This document shows positions 35,033-44,171 of a stretch of DNA of 45,121 nucleotides, piece after piece. The notes below the pieces were generated by a model, which saw only the letters and a list, made by a program, of their open reading frames with translations, made no database searches and was not told the origin of the DNA. The DNA lies in the NCBI RefSeq assembly GCF_003051105.1, contig NZ_QAOO01000024.1, forward strand, positions 1-45,121. Direction: 5' to 3'. Position 1 is the first letter of the stretch. Each line of letters opens with the position of its first letter. This DNA comes from Nitrosomonas nitrosa (lineage in GTDB: Bacteria; Pseudomonadota; Gammaproteobacteria; Burkholderiales; Nitrosomonadaceae). The position numbers and the translations under genes are program-made.

Positions 35033-35468
35033 ACGCTATCGGCTGTTTCCATTTCCATCTTAACCAAACTCTTAGTTCCCGAAATTTTTCAGGATCGATT
35101 CCATCTGGGAAAATTACAATGGTGCGAGAAAAGAATGAAACACGCGATTTTAGACTCAATACGGTTAAATAGGGTGAAACAAACGTATCACCCTTGATTA
35201 TAAAGTCAATTTGTTCATTCGATCGAGTCAGCGCTCTACAGACATTTTCTTCAGAAAAACTTAGTGATACGATCGACCAAGGCGAGCGCAACCAAGCATG
35301 AAACCACAAATAGAAACATAAGCTTAGTGTGAATATCGCTAATCCGATAAGCTTAATGGAAAATGATTCGCTTAATATCCATAAAATAGCACCGACGAGA
35401 AGATGAGTGGAATATACCAATATTGTGAATTGTCTTGATGGTTTGAGTGGAATGATCAAATCAGGCAT
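35031..35468 (-). CDS. ygfX: YgfX/CptA family membrane protein
   Basis: A 145-residue inner-membrane protein with an N-terminal helical hairpin (ILVYSTHLLVGAILWILSES then IKLIGLAIFTLSLCFYLWFH) and a soluble tail with the family end SRTIVIFPDGIDPEKFRELR then VWLRWK. In E. coli, YgfX (CptA) is encoded with SdhE (YgfY) and was described as a toxin affecting FtsZ and MreB. No sdhE is seen here. Instead ygfZ starts only 14 bp away in the opposite direction. Function in this organism is inferred from the family only. Confidence 0.82.
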   Translation of the reverse strand: MPDLIIPLKPSRQFTILVYSTHLLVGAILWILSESFSIKLIGLAIFTLSLCFYLWFHAWLRSPWSIVSLSFSEENVCRALTRSNEQIDFIIKGDTFVSPYLTVLSLKSRVSFFSRTIVIFPDGIDPEKFRELRVWLRWKWKQPIA

Positions 35469-35482
35469 ATCAGATAACTTTT

Positions 35483-36532
35483 ATGAATACGACTTGGCAG
35501 ATTTTCTTACAGAATCAGAAAGCTATTTTTGAGAATGGCTATGTTACACACTTCAATGGCGGCATAAGGGAATTTAAAGATATTCAGACTGATACAACTA
35601 TTCTTGCCGACCTGTCTAACATGGGTTTAATCCGCTTTAGTGGAGACGATGCATTTAATTTTCTGCAAGGGCAATTTACTTGTGATCTGAGAAAAGTCAC
35701 CCCACAGACTGCGCAACATGGAAGTTACTGTACGCCAAAAGGCAGAATTTTAGCGAGTTTCATTATCTGGCAAGGCGCTTCAGTTAATGAATATATTTTG
35801 CAACTTCCGGTTATTCTGCTTGCAGCCATCTCGAAACGTCTTGCAATGTATATATTGCGCGCAAAAGTCCAGATACAGGATGATAGCGATGCACTCATAC
35901 GGATTGGGGTTGCGGGCTCTAAAGCATGTACAGTGGTTGAAGAATTATTTCAGATAGATCGATCTTCTCTTGCTCCACTGGCGGTTATTCACACTGAAAA
36001 TGCAAGTATTCTGTGTAGAGAAGCTGATCGTTATGAAATCATCACCCCACCAGACAAAGCCGCTTCAATCTGGTCTCAGATCGCTTCACAAGCAAAACCT
36101 GCTGGTGCTGCATTCTGGGATTGGTTCGAAATCAGAGCTGGAATTCCCGTTATACTCCCCGACACACAAGAGCAATTCATCCCCCAAATGGTCAACCTGG
36201 ACGCTATTGGCGGCGTAAGCTTCCAAAAAGGTTGTTATCCAGGGCAAGAAATTGTGGCTCGTACGCAATACCTCGGCAAATTGAAACGCCGCATGTATCG
36301 CGTCAATATCCTTTCATCTGAACCCGTTAAACCCGGTGATCAATTAATCTGCACTGAGCTGGCTGAACAAGCATGCGGCATGATTGTCAACGCGGCCCCC
36401 TCACCTGAGGGAGGCTATGATGCACTTGCTGTCATTCAAACGGCAAATGTTGATACCGATAAGATATGTTGGAAAAGTCTTGATGGTCCGCTTTTGCGGT
36501 TCCAATCATTACCCTATACCATACCGGAATAG
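35483..36532 (+). CDS. ygfZ: Folate-binding Fe-S repair protein YgfZ
   Basis: A 349-residue GcvT-like protein that supports assembly or repair of Fe-S clusters with tetrahydrofolate. The family motif KGCYPGQEIVARTQYLGKLK, with the essential Cys251, is intact. The N-terminal block DLSNMGLIRFSGDDAFNFLQ and GQFTCDLRKVTPQTAQHGSY is typical. The C-terminal barrel ends PYTIPE. It is divergent from ygfX with a gap of only 14 bp, and it converges on tatD 16 bp beyond its stop. There is no strong ribosome site. Confidence 0.94.
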   Translation: MNTTWQIFLQNQKAIFENGYVTHFNGGIREFKDIQTDTTILADLSNMGLIRFSGDDAFNFLQGQFTCDLRKVTPQTAQHGSYCTPKGRILASFIIWQGASVNEYILQLPVILLAAISKRLAMYILRAKVQIQDDSDALIRIGVAGSKACTVVEELFQIDRSSLAPLAVIHTENASILCREADRYEIITPPDKAASIWSQIASQAKPAGAAFWDWFEIRAGIPVILPDTQEQFIPQMVNLDAIGGVSFQKGCYPGQEIVARTQYLGKLKRRMYRVNILSSEPVKPGDQLICTELAEQACGMIVNAAPSPEGGYDALAVIQTANVDTDKICWKSLDGPLLRFQSLPYTIPE

Positions 36533-36548
36533 CGATTAAGCTGCTTAT

Positions 36549-37313
36549 TCAAGCCACTTTGAACAGTCTGAAAAAATTATGTGTCGTTGCCGTTGCCACC
36601 TCTTCCAAGCTTATTTCGCGTAATTTGGCAATTTCTTCAGCTACATGACGTACAAATGCAGGCTGATTGGTCTTTCCACGGAAAGGTACGGGAGCCAAAT
36701 AAGGAGAATCTGTTTCGATCAGTATCTTGTCGAGAGGAATCGTTTTTGCAACTTCTTTGACAATGTGAGCATTCTTAAAGGTAACAATGCCTGAGAATGA
36801 AATATAAAAATTCATTTCAATGGCTTGCTGCGCAACCTCAAGGCTTTCCGTAAAGCAATGCATCACGCCTCCGACATGATCGGCACCCTCTTCTGCCATA
36901 ATACGCAGTGTATCGACTGCTGCTTCACGCGTATGGATAATAAGTGGCTTGTTACATTGCTTCGCTGCGCGAATATGTTGACGAAAACGTGCTCTCTGCC
37001 ATTCTAAATCCCCTTTGAGCCGGAAGTAATCTAGGCCCGTCTCTCCGATAGCGACAACTCTTGGCGGCTCGGCCAGTTTGACTAATTGTGCAGCGCTCGG
37101 TTCAGTCAAATTTTCATAATCGGGGTGTACACCGACAGATGCATACAAATTATTATGTGATTCAGCTAAAGTTCGCACACGTGGAAAATCTTCCAAGTTA
37201 ACACTCACACATAACGCATGTGTTACTTGATTTTGCTGCATATTTTCGAAAATTTCGTCAAGATTATTAGCTAAATCAGGAAAATCTAAATGACAGTGAG
37301 AATCGACAAACAT
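36549..37313 (-). CDS. TatD-family metal-dependent hydrolase (YcfH-like)
   Basis: A 254-residue TIM-barrel DNase-like enzyme. Metal ligands are in FVDSHCHLDFPDL (His6, His8), GETGLDYFRLKGDLEWQRAR, KPLIIHTREAA, GGVMHCFTESLEVA, and ILIETDSPYLAPVPFRGKTN. All family motifs are complete. It converges with ygfZ and lies 21 bp downstream of queD on the minus strand. Whether it is the TatD or the YcfH/YjjV paralogue cannot be decided. Confidence 0.93.
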   Translation of the reverse strand: MFVDSHCHLDFPDLANNLDEIFENMQQNQVTHALCVSVNLEDFPRVRTLAESHNNLYASVGVHPDYENLTEPSAAQLVKLAEPPRVVAIGETGLDYFRLKGDLEWQRARFRQHIRAAKQCNKPLIIHTREAAVDTLRIMAEEGADHVGGVMHCFTESLEVAQQAIEMNFYISFSGIVTFKNAHIVKEVAKTIPLDKILIETDSPYLAPVPFRGKTNQPAFVRHVAEEIAKLREISLEEVATATTHNFFRLFKVA

Positions 37314-37334
37314 AAAAAAAGTCGCTTTAAAAAA

Positions 37335-37802
37335 CTATGAATTATTGGTAAGGTCAATTTTTTCTCTTTTTGCATCAGCCCAGCAATTAGGCGTTTCATA
37401 TAACCGCACTTGTTCTAATCTAAGCCGACTACCATAAGCTGCTTCGAATGCTCGATCCAATAGTTGGAAAGCTTTAACTGCGAGATTCTCCGCAGTAGGT
37501 TGACTATCGAAAATAACCGTTTTGTGGCCTTCAATCGATTGGAGAAAATCAACGACGGGTTTATCACCTGCATAGACCAAAAATGCATGATCCCATTTAT
37601 CAACTATGATTTCCTTAGCAATCCGTTTAATGGCAGAGAAATCGAGTACCATACCTTGCTCGGGTACACCTTCGTCAGAGATAATATTGCCTGACAGGGA
37701 AATTTCTATTACATAGCGATGTCCATGCAGATGACGGCATTGGCTATTATGAGTCGAGATCCGATGCCCCGCATCGAACTCTAATCTACGAGTGATCAAC
37801 AT
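37335..37802 (-). CDS. queD: 6-carboxy-tetrahydropterin synthase QueD
   Basis: The second step of queuosine precursor synthesis, acting on dihydroneopterin triphosphate. With the start at 37802 (MLITRRLEFDAGHRISTHNS) it is 155 residues. The zinc histidines are His13, His26 and His28, the last two in CRHLHGH together with catalytic Cys22. The later block EQGMVLDFSAIKRIAKEIIV and ETPNCWADAKREKI are standard. A longer frame to 37847 adds an unrelated head. It is divergent from a radical SAM gene with a 73-bp gap. That neighbour is not QueE-like. Confidence 0.92.
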   Translation of the reverse strand: MLITRRLEFDAGHRISTHNSQCRHLHGHRYVIEISLSGNIISDEGVPEQGMVLDFSAIKRIAKEIIVDKWDHAFLVYAGDKPVVDFLQSIEGHKTVIFDSQPTAENLAVKAFQLLDRAFEAAYGSRLRLEQVRLYETPNCWADAKREKIDLTNNS

Positions 37803-37875
37803 TTGGCGAATTATATCATTGCAAACCATCCCTACACTATTATCCACTTCAGACCATAGTCGCGACAGCGCGAAA

Positions 37876-38679
37876 ATGACCTACGTTTACCCTGTCATTT
37901 CACGTCGAGCTTCGGGGGTTTCTGTTGGCATCAATCTGAATCCGAATAATGCTTGTAACTGGCGATGTATTTATTGCCAAGTTCCAGATCTTAAGCGCGG
38001 ATCAGCGCCTGCTATCGATTTAGCACTACTTGAGCATGAATTACGCACCTTTCTGCATGAATTACTTCACGGACGCTTCATGTTAGAAAAGGTACCCGCC
38101 GAAGCACGCCGCATCAACGATATCGCATTGTCTGGTAATGGTGAACCTACCAGCGCAAAAGAGTTTGACAAGGTGATCGAGCTGATTGGGCAAATCACGC
38201 ATGATCTCTCTTTACCCAAAGAACTAAAGCTAGTGCTCATAACTAATGGCAGCTTGATTGACCGAACTTACGTTCAAAAAGGGTTAAAGCTCATGGCAAA
38301 TCTGAATGGAGAAGTATGGTTTAAATTAGATAGCGTAACGGAAGATGGCCGCAAGCGTATCAACAATACTCGAATGAGCTTGAAGAAAGTGTTCAGCAAT
38401 ATTAAGCTTGCCGTATCATTGTGCCCTACCTGGCTACAAACTTGTGTCTTTGAAACTGATGGTATGCCGCCCTCTGAGGCGGAAACGAATGCTTATCTCA
38501 AGTTTCTAGACTGCTTGCGACAAGAAGGTATCGCGATATCCGGCATATTACTTTATGGGTTGGCACGCCCTTCTTTACAGCCTGAAGCACCCCGGCTCTC
38601 CAAAGTATCAATGGAATGGATGGAATCATATGCAGCCCGAATCAAGAAGCTTGGTCTTGAAGTGAGAATCCACCCTTAA
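37876..38679 (+). CDS. Radical SAM protein, COG0731-like
   Basis: A 267-residue enzyme with the [4Fe-4S]/SAM motif CNWRCIYC (Cys27, Cys31, Cys34). The next block, NDIALSGNGEPTSAKEFDKV then KELKLVLITNGSLIDRTYVQ, is the glycine-rich SAM-binding region as in COG0731 proteins (relatives of wybutosine TYW1). The substrate is unknown. Unlike QueE it has the standard CxxxCxxC spacing and a different frame of conserved residues. I take the Met at 37876 rather than 37792, because the longer head would run into queD. It faces queD, so a role with deazapurines or tRNA is a guess from position. Confidence 0.8.
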   Translation: MTYVYPVISRRASGVSVGINLNPNNACNWRCIYCQVPDLKRGSAPAIDLALLEHELRTFLHELLHGRFMLEKVPAEARRINDIALSGNGEPTSAKEFDKVIELIGQITHDLSLPKELKLVLITNGSLIDRTYVQKGLKLMANLNGEVWFKLDSVTEDGRKRINNTRMSLKKVFSNIKLAVSLCPTWLQTCVFETDGMPPSEAETNAYLKFLDCLRQEGIAISGILLYGLARPSLQPEAPRLSKVSMEWMESYAARIKKLGLEVRIHP

Positions 38680-38729
38680 AATAATCTCAAAACTCGCCAA
38701 TTTCAATCGTAGTCAATAGCTAAACCAAG

Positions 38730-39029
38730 CTATTTTAGTTTTGCTGATTTTTTTAAGCTTTTATACAAATCAGGGTATTGGGCTTTTAGCATCGCCGCGA
38801 CGATCAGATCATCCCGTTTGATTTTAGTTAAATCGATACGGTCAATATGAACCAGACGGACCAACTCTCTAACAGCTTTCGGCATTTCACGGCCGCTTTC
38901 GTACCGAGAACCGCCGCTTTGAGTTACGCCGACTTTACTCCAGAAATCTTGCTGATTCAGACCGAGTTTTTGTCTGATCTCTCTTGGGTTGGGTATTTTC
39001 TTAAAAAGTTTCATGCTGTCTTTTTTCAA
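38730..39029 (-). CDS. XRE-type helix-turn-helix regulator
   Basis: A 99-residue DNA-binding protein. The HTH is NPREIRQKLGLNQQDFWSKV followed by GVTQSGGSRYESGREMPKAV, which has the shape of Cro/C1 regulators; the recognition helix contains TQSGGSRYESG. The C-terminus is basic (DLYKSLKKSAKLK). Met6 (39014) is an alternative start. It stands alone between the radical SAM gene and the hydrolase, and its targets are unknown. I recall similar orphan regulators in ammonia-oxidiser genomes. Confidence 0.8.
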   Translation of the reverse strand: MKKDSMKLFKKIPNPREIRQKLGLNQQDFWSKVGVTQSGGSRYESGREMPKAVRELVRLVHIDRIDLTKIKRDDLIVAAMLKAQYPDLYKSLKKSAKLK

Positions 39030-39190
39030 ATGTCATAAAATTTATAAATAATAGACTGGGAAATCGTTTTTTCGTTCCCAATCCCGCCGGATACGCGAAC
39101 AATAACAGTGTAATAAAATCATTGAATGGGTGATCGATCTATCAATAACTGTTTTAAGGCGTATTTCTTTAATTAAATTAAACATATTAA

Positions 39191-39232
39191 GGAATTAAAG
39201 TGATTTGCATTTATGCTAATCACTTTAATTCC
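39191..39232 (-). terminator. Long hairpin over the hydrolase stop codon
   Basis: GGAATTAAAGTGATT (39191-39205) pairs perfectly with AATCACTTTAATTCC (39218-39232). An inner GCAT/ATGC extends the stem to almost 20 bp with one T-T mismatch. The stop codon (39222-39220) is inside one arm. On the minus strand the following sequence is T-rich but not a clean T-run, so termination is likely but not certain. Confidence 0.6.
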
Positions 39233-40113
39233 AGAAGAAAATTTTTAACCATTGCGATTTGTTCTCGATTGATGAGCATAGGCGCATGACCTACATTCGG
39301 TAAATCAATGATATTCGCTTTGGGGCCGCGAATTTTCATCGCCTCTGACGTATCATCCATTAGAACATCCGATTCCAGGCCTCTGATGACTAAAGTTGGC
39401 GTACACAATGGGTCCCAGTAATTCCATAGATCGAGATCTTGTGCGCCATATTTTTGAAAGCTGATTGAGACGCTTGGGTCGTAGTTAAAACCATAGGTGC
39501 CGTCACTGAATTTACGCGCGCTATGGATGGCTAGATGGTGCCATTCTTTTTCTGTTAAAGGGCCAAAGGGTGCTGATATTGTCTTTAAGTAAGCCTTGAA
39601 TTCATCAAAATCAGTGAAACGCGGATCTTTTCCTACATAGGCACCCAAACGGGCAAAGGCGTTAGCGGGAATAAACGGGCCAATATCGCTCATGACAAGT
39701 GCTTTTATAGATGCGGGTAATCCCGCCTGACTTGCCAAAGCCATCCCGATCAGCCCGCCCATAGAAACACCTACCCAGTATAAATGAACGTTATTCTGAT
39801 ACTGGTTGCAAATATGCTGTATAAGCAGCATAGCATCAGATAAATAGAGGGAATGCTGGTTATAATTTTCTGCATTCGTTAGCCAGCTACTCAGCCCGCG
39901 TCCAACAACATCAACACAGATAACTCTAAAGTTGTCTTCAAGCGCTGCTGCAAGAAAATCGAAATCACGACAATTCCTGGTTAATCCATGAACACAAATC
40001 ACGACATGGGGATTATCCAGACTTCCCCAATCTGTATAAGCGATATAACGCTCAGCAAATGGCCTATCAACATTTGTTGAAGCGAGGACAGGAACACGGC
40101 ATATTCGCATCAT
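39220..40113 (-). CDS. Alpha/beta hydrolase
   Basis: A 297-residue serine hydrolase of the alpha/beta fold. The oxyanion block is VICVHGLTRN (39-46), the nucleophile elbow is GVSMGG (Ser117), the acid is near LVIRGLESDVL, and the histidine is in NVGHAPML. The neighbourhood LLIQHICNQYQNNVHLYWVG is typical of small-molecule esterases of betaproteobacteria, and the substrate cannot be named. It is 47 bp downstream of the CapK-like gene on the same strand and may be the tail of that unit. The stop codon is buried in a large hairpin. Confidence 0.88.
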   Translation of the reverse strand: MMRICRVPVLASTNVDRPFAERYIAYTDWGSLDNPHVVICVHGLTRNCRDFDFLAAALEDNFRVICVDVVGRGLSSWLTNAENYNQHSLYLSDAMLLIQHICNQYQNNVHLYWVGVSMGGLIGMALASQAGLPASIKALVMSDIGPFIPANAFARLGAYVGKDPRFTDFDEFKAYLKTISAPFGPLTEKEWHHLAIHSARKFSDGTYGFNYDPSVSISFQKYGAQDLDLWNYWDPLCTPTLVIRGLESDVLMDDTSEAMKIRGPKANIIDLPNVGHAPMLINREQIAMVKNFLLELK

Positions 40114-40160
40114 AATTTTTCTTCTTTATTATTGATCTATCTATACCCTAATTTTGCCAA

Positions 40161-41543
40161 TCAGCTTGGAGTAACTTTGCTTACGACATAGCGGAATTTG
40201 CCAGACCGCTCGACTGGAATATCGGCGACTTGTTCGATTACGATATTCACCGCTTTTCCTAGCCTTGCTTGAAATTCATGCTTTATCATTTCGCTGATCG
40301 TTGAATCAAGGGTGTTCTCGCTGACGATCCAAACACGGGTTAGATCCAAGCTTTCTTGAAGAATTTTGAATGCACTGATTTGTGGCAAATTCCTGAGGAT
40401 ATAAATCAAGGCTAAGCCATGCATCACAGTCCCATCCTGTGCCACCACAAAATCGGTCGTACGCCCTTGAATCTCTTTAAGCAAAGGAAGGCCTCGTCCA
40501 CACTCACATGATTCGTTATCAAGCCTGCCGATATCACCCGTTCGATAGCGGATAAATGGGAAATCACCGCTGGCGAGGTGAGTGATGACGATTTCTCCAG
40601 ATTCACCCATCGGCAAGACAGCACCATCGCGATCGACAATTTCGACGATAATATCTTCGGCAGTGATATGCATATTGCCTGCTGGGCATTCATGCGCGAT
40701 AAAACCCGCATCTCGGCCACCATAACCATTCGCGACAGCGCACCCAAAAGTTTTGCTGATTTGCTGACGTTGCTCGTCGTAAAGCCGTTCTGAGGTAACG
40801 AACGCAACCTGAATTCCTAAATCATCCATACGCATGCCTACCTTGTCGGCATGATGTGCGATATGGGATAACGCAGAAGGGTACCCGAACAGTATTCTGG
40901 GGCGATGGGATCGTATTTCTTGCAGAAATAGAGTTAGCTTCTGTTCTGACATTTCGAATGCAGGGAGCAGTTTGCTGCGAAACAAGCGATCTCGCAGCGC
41001 ACGAAGGCTATCTTGAGTGCCAAGTTCGATCGGTGAACCCCACACGACAATCTCCGGATCACCGATATCTACACCCCACCAGCGAGTAGCCCGCCATTTG
41101 GCTGCCACGTCATGACTGACGCGCTCATTACCTATGTAAAATATCAAGGGCTCGCCACTCGAGCCCCCCGTATTAAAGCGGGCGAGCTTATAGGCATTTT
41201 CTGATTTCAACGCATCGATATGGTTACGAATTTTCGCTTTATCCAGCAGTGGCAGCTTTTGCAAATCAGCCATCGCTTTGATTGCGGTGGGTTTGAAATC
41301 TATTTCGGCAAACAATGTCCGATAATAAGGGACATGCGCCTGCGCATGGCTCAACAATCGTTGTAGCCGGTCCAACTGCAGTTGCTCGATTTGCGCTCTA
41401 GACCACCATTGTGTTTTTTCCAGCTGTTTCCGAACAGAGACGCTCCCATGCCGCTTGAGATATTCATGAATAGGAAACAATAAACCTGACACCAATGATG
41501 TATAAACCCCTTTTTTGCGCGTGAGCGTGGTATGAGAGCCCAT
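40161..41543 (-). CDS. CapK/PaaK-like adenylate-forming enzyme
   Basis: A 460-residue member of the phenylacetate-CoA ligase-like group used in capsule and exopolysaccharide clusters. The ATP loop is FNTGGSSGEPLIFYIG (from about residue 124). Further core blocks are GYGGRDAGFIAHECPAGNMH and FPFIRYRTGDIGRLDNESCE then CGRGLPLLKEIQGRTTDFVV. Such proteins may activate an acyl or aryl group for transfer to a sugar; the exact reaction is unknown. It lies 4 bp downstream of a glycosyltransferase in what looks like an exosortase-associated exopolysaccharide locus. Confidence 0.88.
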   Translation of the reverse strand: MGSHTTLTRKKGVYTSLVSGLLFPIHEYLKRHGSVSVRKQLEKTQWWSRAQIEQLQLDRLQRLLSHAQAHVPYYRTLFAEIDFKPTAIKAMADLQKLPLLDKAKIRNHIDALKSENAYKLARFNTGGSSGEPLIFYIGNERVSHDVAAKWRATRWWGVDIGDPEIVVWGSPIELGTQDSLRALRDRLFRSKLLPAFEMSEQKLTLFLQEIRSHRPRILFGYPSALSHIAHHADKVGMRMDDLGIQVAFVTSERLYDEQRQQISKTFGCAVANGYGGRDAGFIAHECPAGNMHITAEDIIVEIVDRDGAVLPMGESGEIVITHLASGDFPFIRYRTGDIGRLDNESCECGRGLPLLKEIQGRTTDFVVAQDGTVMHGLALIYILRNLPQISAFKILQESLDLTRVWIVSENTLDSTISEMIKHEFQARLGKAVNIVIEQVADIPVERSGKFRYVVSKVTPS

Positions 41544-41547
41544 TTAT

Positions 41548-42645
41548 TTACCTCATGCTTTTTGCAAGAATGTATTCATATACACTTAATAACCGATTCC
41601 TGACATTCGGCCAAGTGTACTGTTGTACAGTTAGCATACCTGCTTCAGCTATTTGCTTTGCTTTATCGCGATCATTGAGCAAAGAAAGCATCGCGTTTGA
41701 CATTGCTACAGGATCTTGCGGAGGCACCAGCAATGCCGTTTTCTCATGGGTAACGAGATGAGGAATACCCCCCACGTCGGTACTCACAACCGGGACACCG
41801 CAGGCGAGCGCTTCCAGAATTGAAATGGGCATATTGTCGACTAAACTTGGATTGACCATGATGTCTGCTCGATGATAAAGCTCGGCAATCGCTTCATTAT
41901 CGATTCGACCCGCGAACGTGACTGCATCCTGGATCCCTAGCTCTTCGACTAACCTGCCAAGCGCCGTGCGTTCCGGCCCAGAACCTGCAATGGTCAGCCT
42001 TGCCCCTGGAATAGTTTTTCTAACCAGATCAAATGCTCGTATTGCAGTCGCATTATCATAGATTGGTTCTAAGTTGCGCGTCAGAATGACATGGGGAGTT
42101 TTCTCAATACCCTGACGCCTATTTGCTTGCTTCGAAAATCGATCGAGATTAATGATGTTGGGTACGATCAACGTGGCAATGCCTCTTTTCCTGAATACTG
42201 CTTCAAGAAAGCCCGAAGGAACGACAATGGCATCGGCCATCGCCAGGCTAGGTTTTACCCAGAAAAATGATTTTTCAAAAAATGTATCCGCCTCTCCGCC
42301 CCGATAGTTGATGACTACCGGCTTCTTTTTGATGCGCGCAATCCAGATAGCCGGTGTGGCAAACAGATACCAAGACCAGCCCGAATTGGCCATCACATGG
42401 AATAACTGCACGGTATTCGCTGCACGCCACAAACGGTATAAATAAGGTAGCAGGCGGAACAGTGCGCGTACCCCCTTGATCTTGCCTGCCCACGTTGGAT
42501 AATAGGGCGGGTTGACTTGGATGAGATCGACATTGACCCCTTCCTGTCGTAGCAGTCGCGCAAGCTGTTCGGTTTGATTCGCCATTCCTCCCGACGGTGG
42601 AGGCATGGGGCCGACTAATCCGATACGCAGCTCAGTGGTCTTCAA
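41548..42645 (-). CDS. Glycosyltransferase family 4 (exopolysaccharide)
   Basis: A 365-residue GT-B glycosyltransferase. The N-domain opens RIGLVGPMPPPSGGMANQTE, and the donor-site block is HRADIMVNPSLVDNMPISIL then EALACGVPVVSTDVGGIPHL, the usual E-x7-E of group 1 transferases. I choose the TTG at 42645 as start: GGAG lies 8 nt before it and the family pattern begins a few residues later. The longer frame to 42732 adds a head that merely overlaps the next gene. With TTG the overlap with the upstream transferase is 14 bp. Acceptor and sugar are unknown. Confidence 0.88.
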   Translation of the reverse strand: MKTTELRIGLVGPMPPPSGGMANQTEQLARLLRQEGVNVDLIQVNPPYYPTWAGKIKGVRALFRLLPYLYRLWRAANTVQLFHVMANSGWSWYLFATPAIWIARIKKKPVVINYRGGEADTFFEKSFFWVKPSLAMADAIVVPSGFLEAVFRKRGIATLIVPNIINLDRFSKQANRRQGIEKTPHVILTRNLEPIYDNATAIRAFDLVRKTIPGARLTIAGSGPERTALGRLVEELGIQDAVTFAGRIDNEAIAELYHRADIMVNPSLVDNMPISILEALACGVPVVSTDVGGIPHLVTHEKTALLVPPQDPVAMSNAMLSLLNDRDKAKQIAEAGMLTVQQYTWPNVRNRLLSVYEYILAKSMR

Positions 42646-43861
42646 TCGACTTTCTCCGCCCGGCGATGAGTTGTTTATAGATCGGTTCATATCTCGCCAC
42701 ACTGACGCGCCAATTGCGTTCTGTTTCCACAAAATGACGCCCAGCCTGCCGCAAACCTGGCCATCGCTGGGGAGCGTTCAACAACTCGTCAACCTTGTCG
42801 GCAAGCGACTGCGTATTACCTGCCCTGAATAATAGGCCGGTTTCACCATCGCGTATCAGCTCCAAATGCCCACCGACATCGGATGCCACCAATACCCTGC
42901 CCTGTGCCATTGCTTCCAGTGGTTTGAGTGGCGTGACCAGTTCGGTCAATCGCATGGAAAGACGCGGGTAAACCAATATATCGATCAGATCATAATAGCG
43001 CTTGACCTGATCGTGAGGCACACGGCCAGTAAAAACTACGTTGTCCCGAATTCCGAGCTCAACGGCAAGCTGCCGCAAGAATGCGTCTTGTGGCCCTCCT
43101 CCCACCAATAGCACGCACAGATCGGGATGTTTCGCTCGCATCATAGGAAAAGCGCGCAATAAAACTTCAAGGCCTTCGTAGGCATAAAATGAACCAATGA
43201 ATCCAATGACACGCTTGCCACCGAGTCCAAGTTGATTTTTAAGCGTATCATCAGCTTCTTTACCGACCGAAAACGTCTCGATATCGACCGCATTCGGGAT
43301 AGTGGTGATTTTTTCAGCAGGCAACCCCCTGCCCACGATGTCATTGCGCAGCCCATCACAAATCGTGGTCACGGCATCGGCGCGACGCAAAGCATAACTT
43401 TCCAGTGCCCGTGTCAAACGATAGCGTAACCCCCACTCGCGGCTGGTGCCGTGATCGACCGCGGCGTCTTCCCAAAAAGCTCTAACTTCGTACACGACAG
43501 GCAGGTTGAAGCGCCGTCCGGCTTGCAACGTTGCCATTGCATTCAATACAGGTGAATGGGCATGCAAAATATCGGGCTTGACAGTGCCGATAACTTCATT
43601 CAACCGCCGAGACAAGCTCTGAATAACCGAAAGCTGATTCAATATCGGCAACCTGCCGAACAAGCCGCTACCCGCTGGTGTCCGGTAAAAATGCCAACCA
43701 TCGATCGTCTCTTCGAGCTGATGCGTTGCACCCTGCTTGGCGCCCGTCAGATGAAATGTTTCCCAGCCGCGTGCGCGTTGTGCCTTCAGGATAGACAGCG
43801 TCCGGAAAGTGTAGCCGCTATGCAACGGTATAGAATGATCCAGTATGTGCAGTATTCGCAT
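42632..43861 (-). CDS. Exosortase A-associated glycosyltransferase (TIGR04063-like)
   Basis: A 409-residue family-4 glycosyltransferase. The head MRILHILDHSIPLHSGYTFR then TLSILKAQRARGWETFHLTG is highly characteristic of the PEP-CTERM/exosortase A exopolysaccharide-associated group. The nucleotide-sugar site reads YPRLSMRLTELVTPLKPLEA then MAQGRVLVASDVGGHLELIR. It is the first gene of a leftward unit of two transferases, the CapK-like enzyme and perhaps the hydrolase. No exosortase gene itself is in the window. GC looks higher here than in the ccm region, but this was not measured. Confidence 0.9.
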   Translation of the reverse strand: MRILHILDHSIPLHSGYTFRTLSILKAQRARGWETFHLTGAKQGATHQLEETIDGWHFYRTPAGSGLFGRLPILNQLSVIQSLSRRLNEVIGTVKPDILHAHSPVLNAMATLQAGRRFNLPVVYEVRAFWEDAAVDHGTSREWGLRYRLTRALESYALRRADAVTTICDGLRNDIVGRGLPAEKITTIPNAVDIETFSVGKEADDTLKNQLGLGGKRVIGFIGSFYAYEGLEVLLRAFPMMRAKHPDLCVLLVGGGPQDAFLRQLAVELGIRDNVVFTGRVPHDQVKRYYDLIDILVYPRLSMRLTELVTPLKPLEAMAQGRVLVASDVGGHLELIRDGETGLLFRAGNTQSLADKVDELLNAPQRWPGLRQAGRHFVETERNWRVSVARYEPIYKQLIAGRRKSIEDH

Positions 43862-44171
43862 GTGATTACTTGAAGCGGTCAGAAATTGTGAACGGTTTTA
43901 GGCTATGTATTATCATTCTTTGCGGTATTCGGTATGCGATTAAAATGAAAAATTGAATGACCCGCTTTTTATCCGAAGAATAGCAAACCTGGCCGCTTTC
44001 CTCCATTGATAATAACGGACACCACCAATCATCGTTCAGAATGATAAAGCGTAGCGTTTGAATCGTTTATCAGAACAATGGTATTTTTCTGCCTGCTTCA
44101 AGTATTATGCTACCCCCTCTTCATGTCTTACGACTTGATCGATATTCAGTATCGCAGAGAAGCTCACGAAA
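43862..44171. other. Intergenic region upstream of the exopolysaccharide genes
   Basis: About 310 bp, expected to hold the promoter for the leftward transferase genes; I could not name a clear -35/-10 pair. The right end (about 44120-44171), read on the minus strand, still shows the tail of the decayed hsdM gene (FRELLCDTEYRSS after the TAG). Confidence 0.4.

Noticed and set aside
42646..42732. Longer start of the second glycosyltransferase
   Set aside because: The head merely reads the 3' end of the upstream gene in another frame, and the TTG at 42645 has GGAG at proper distance.
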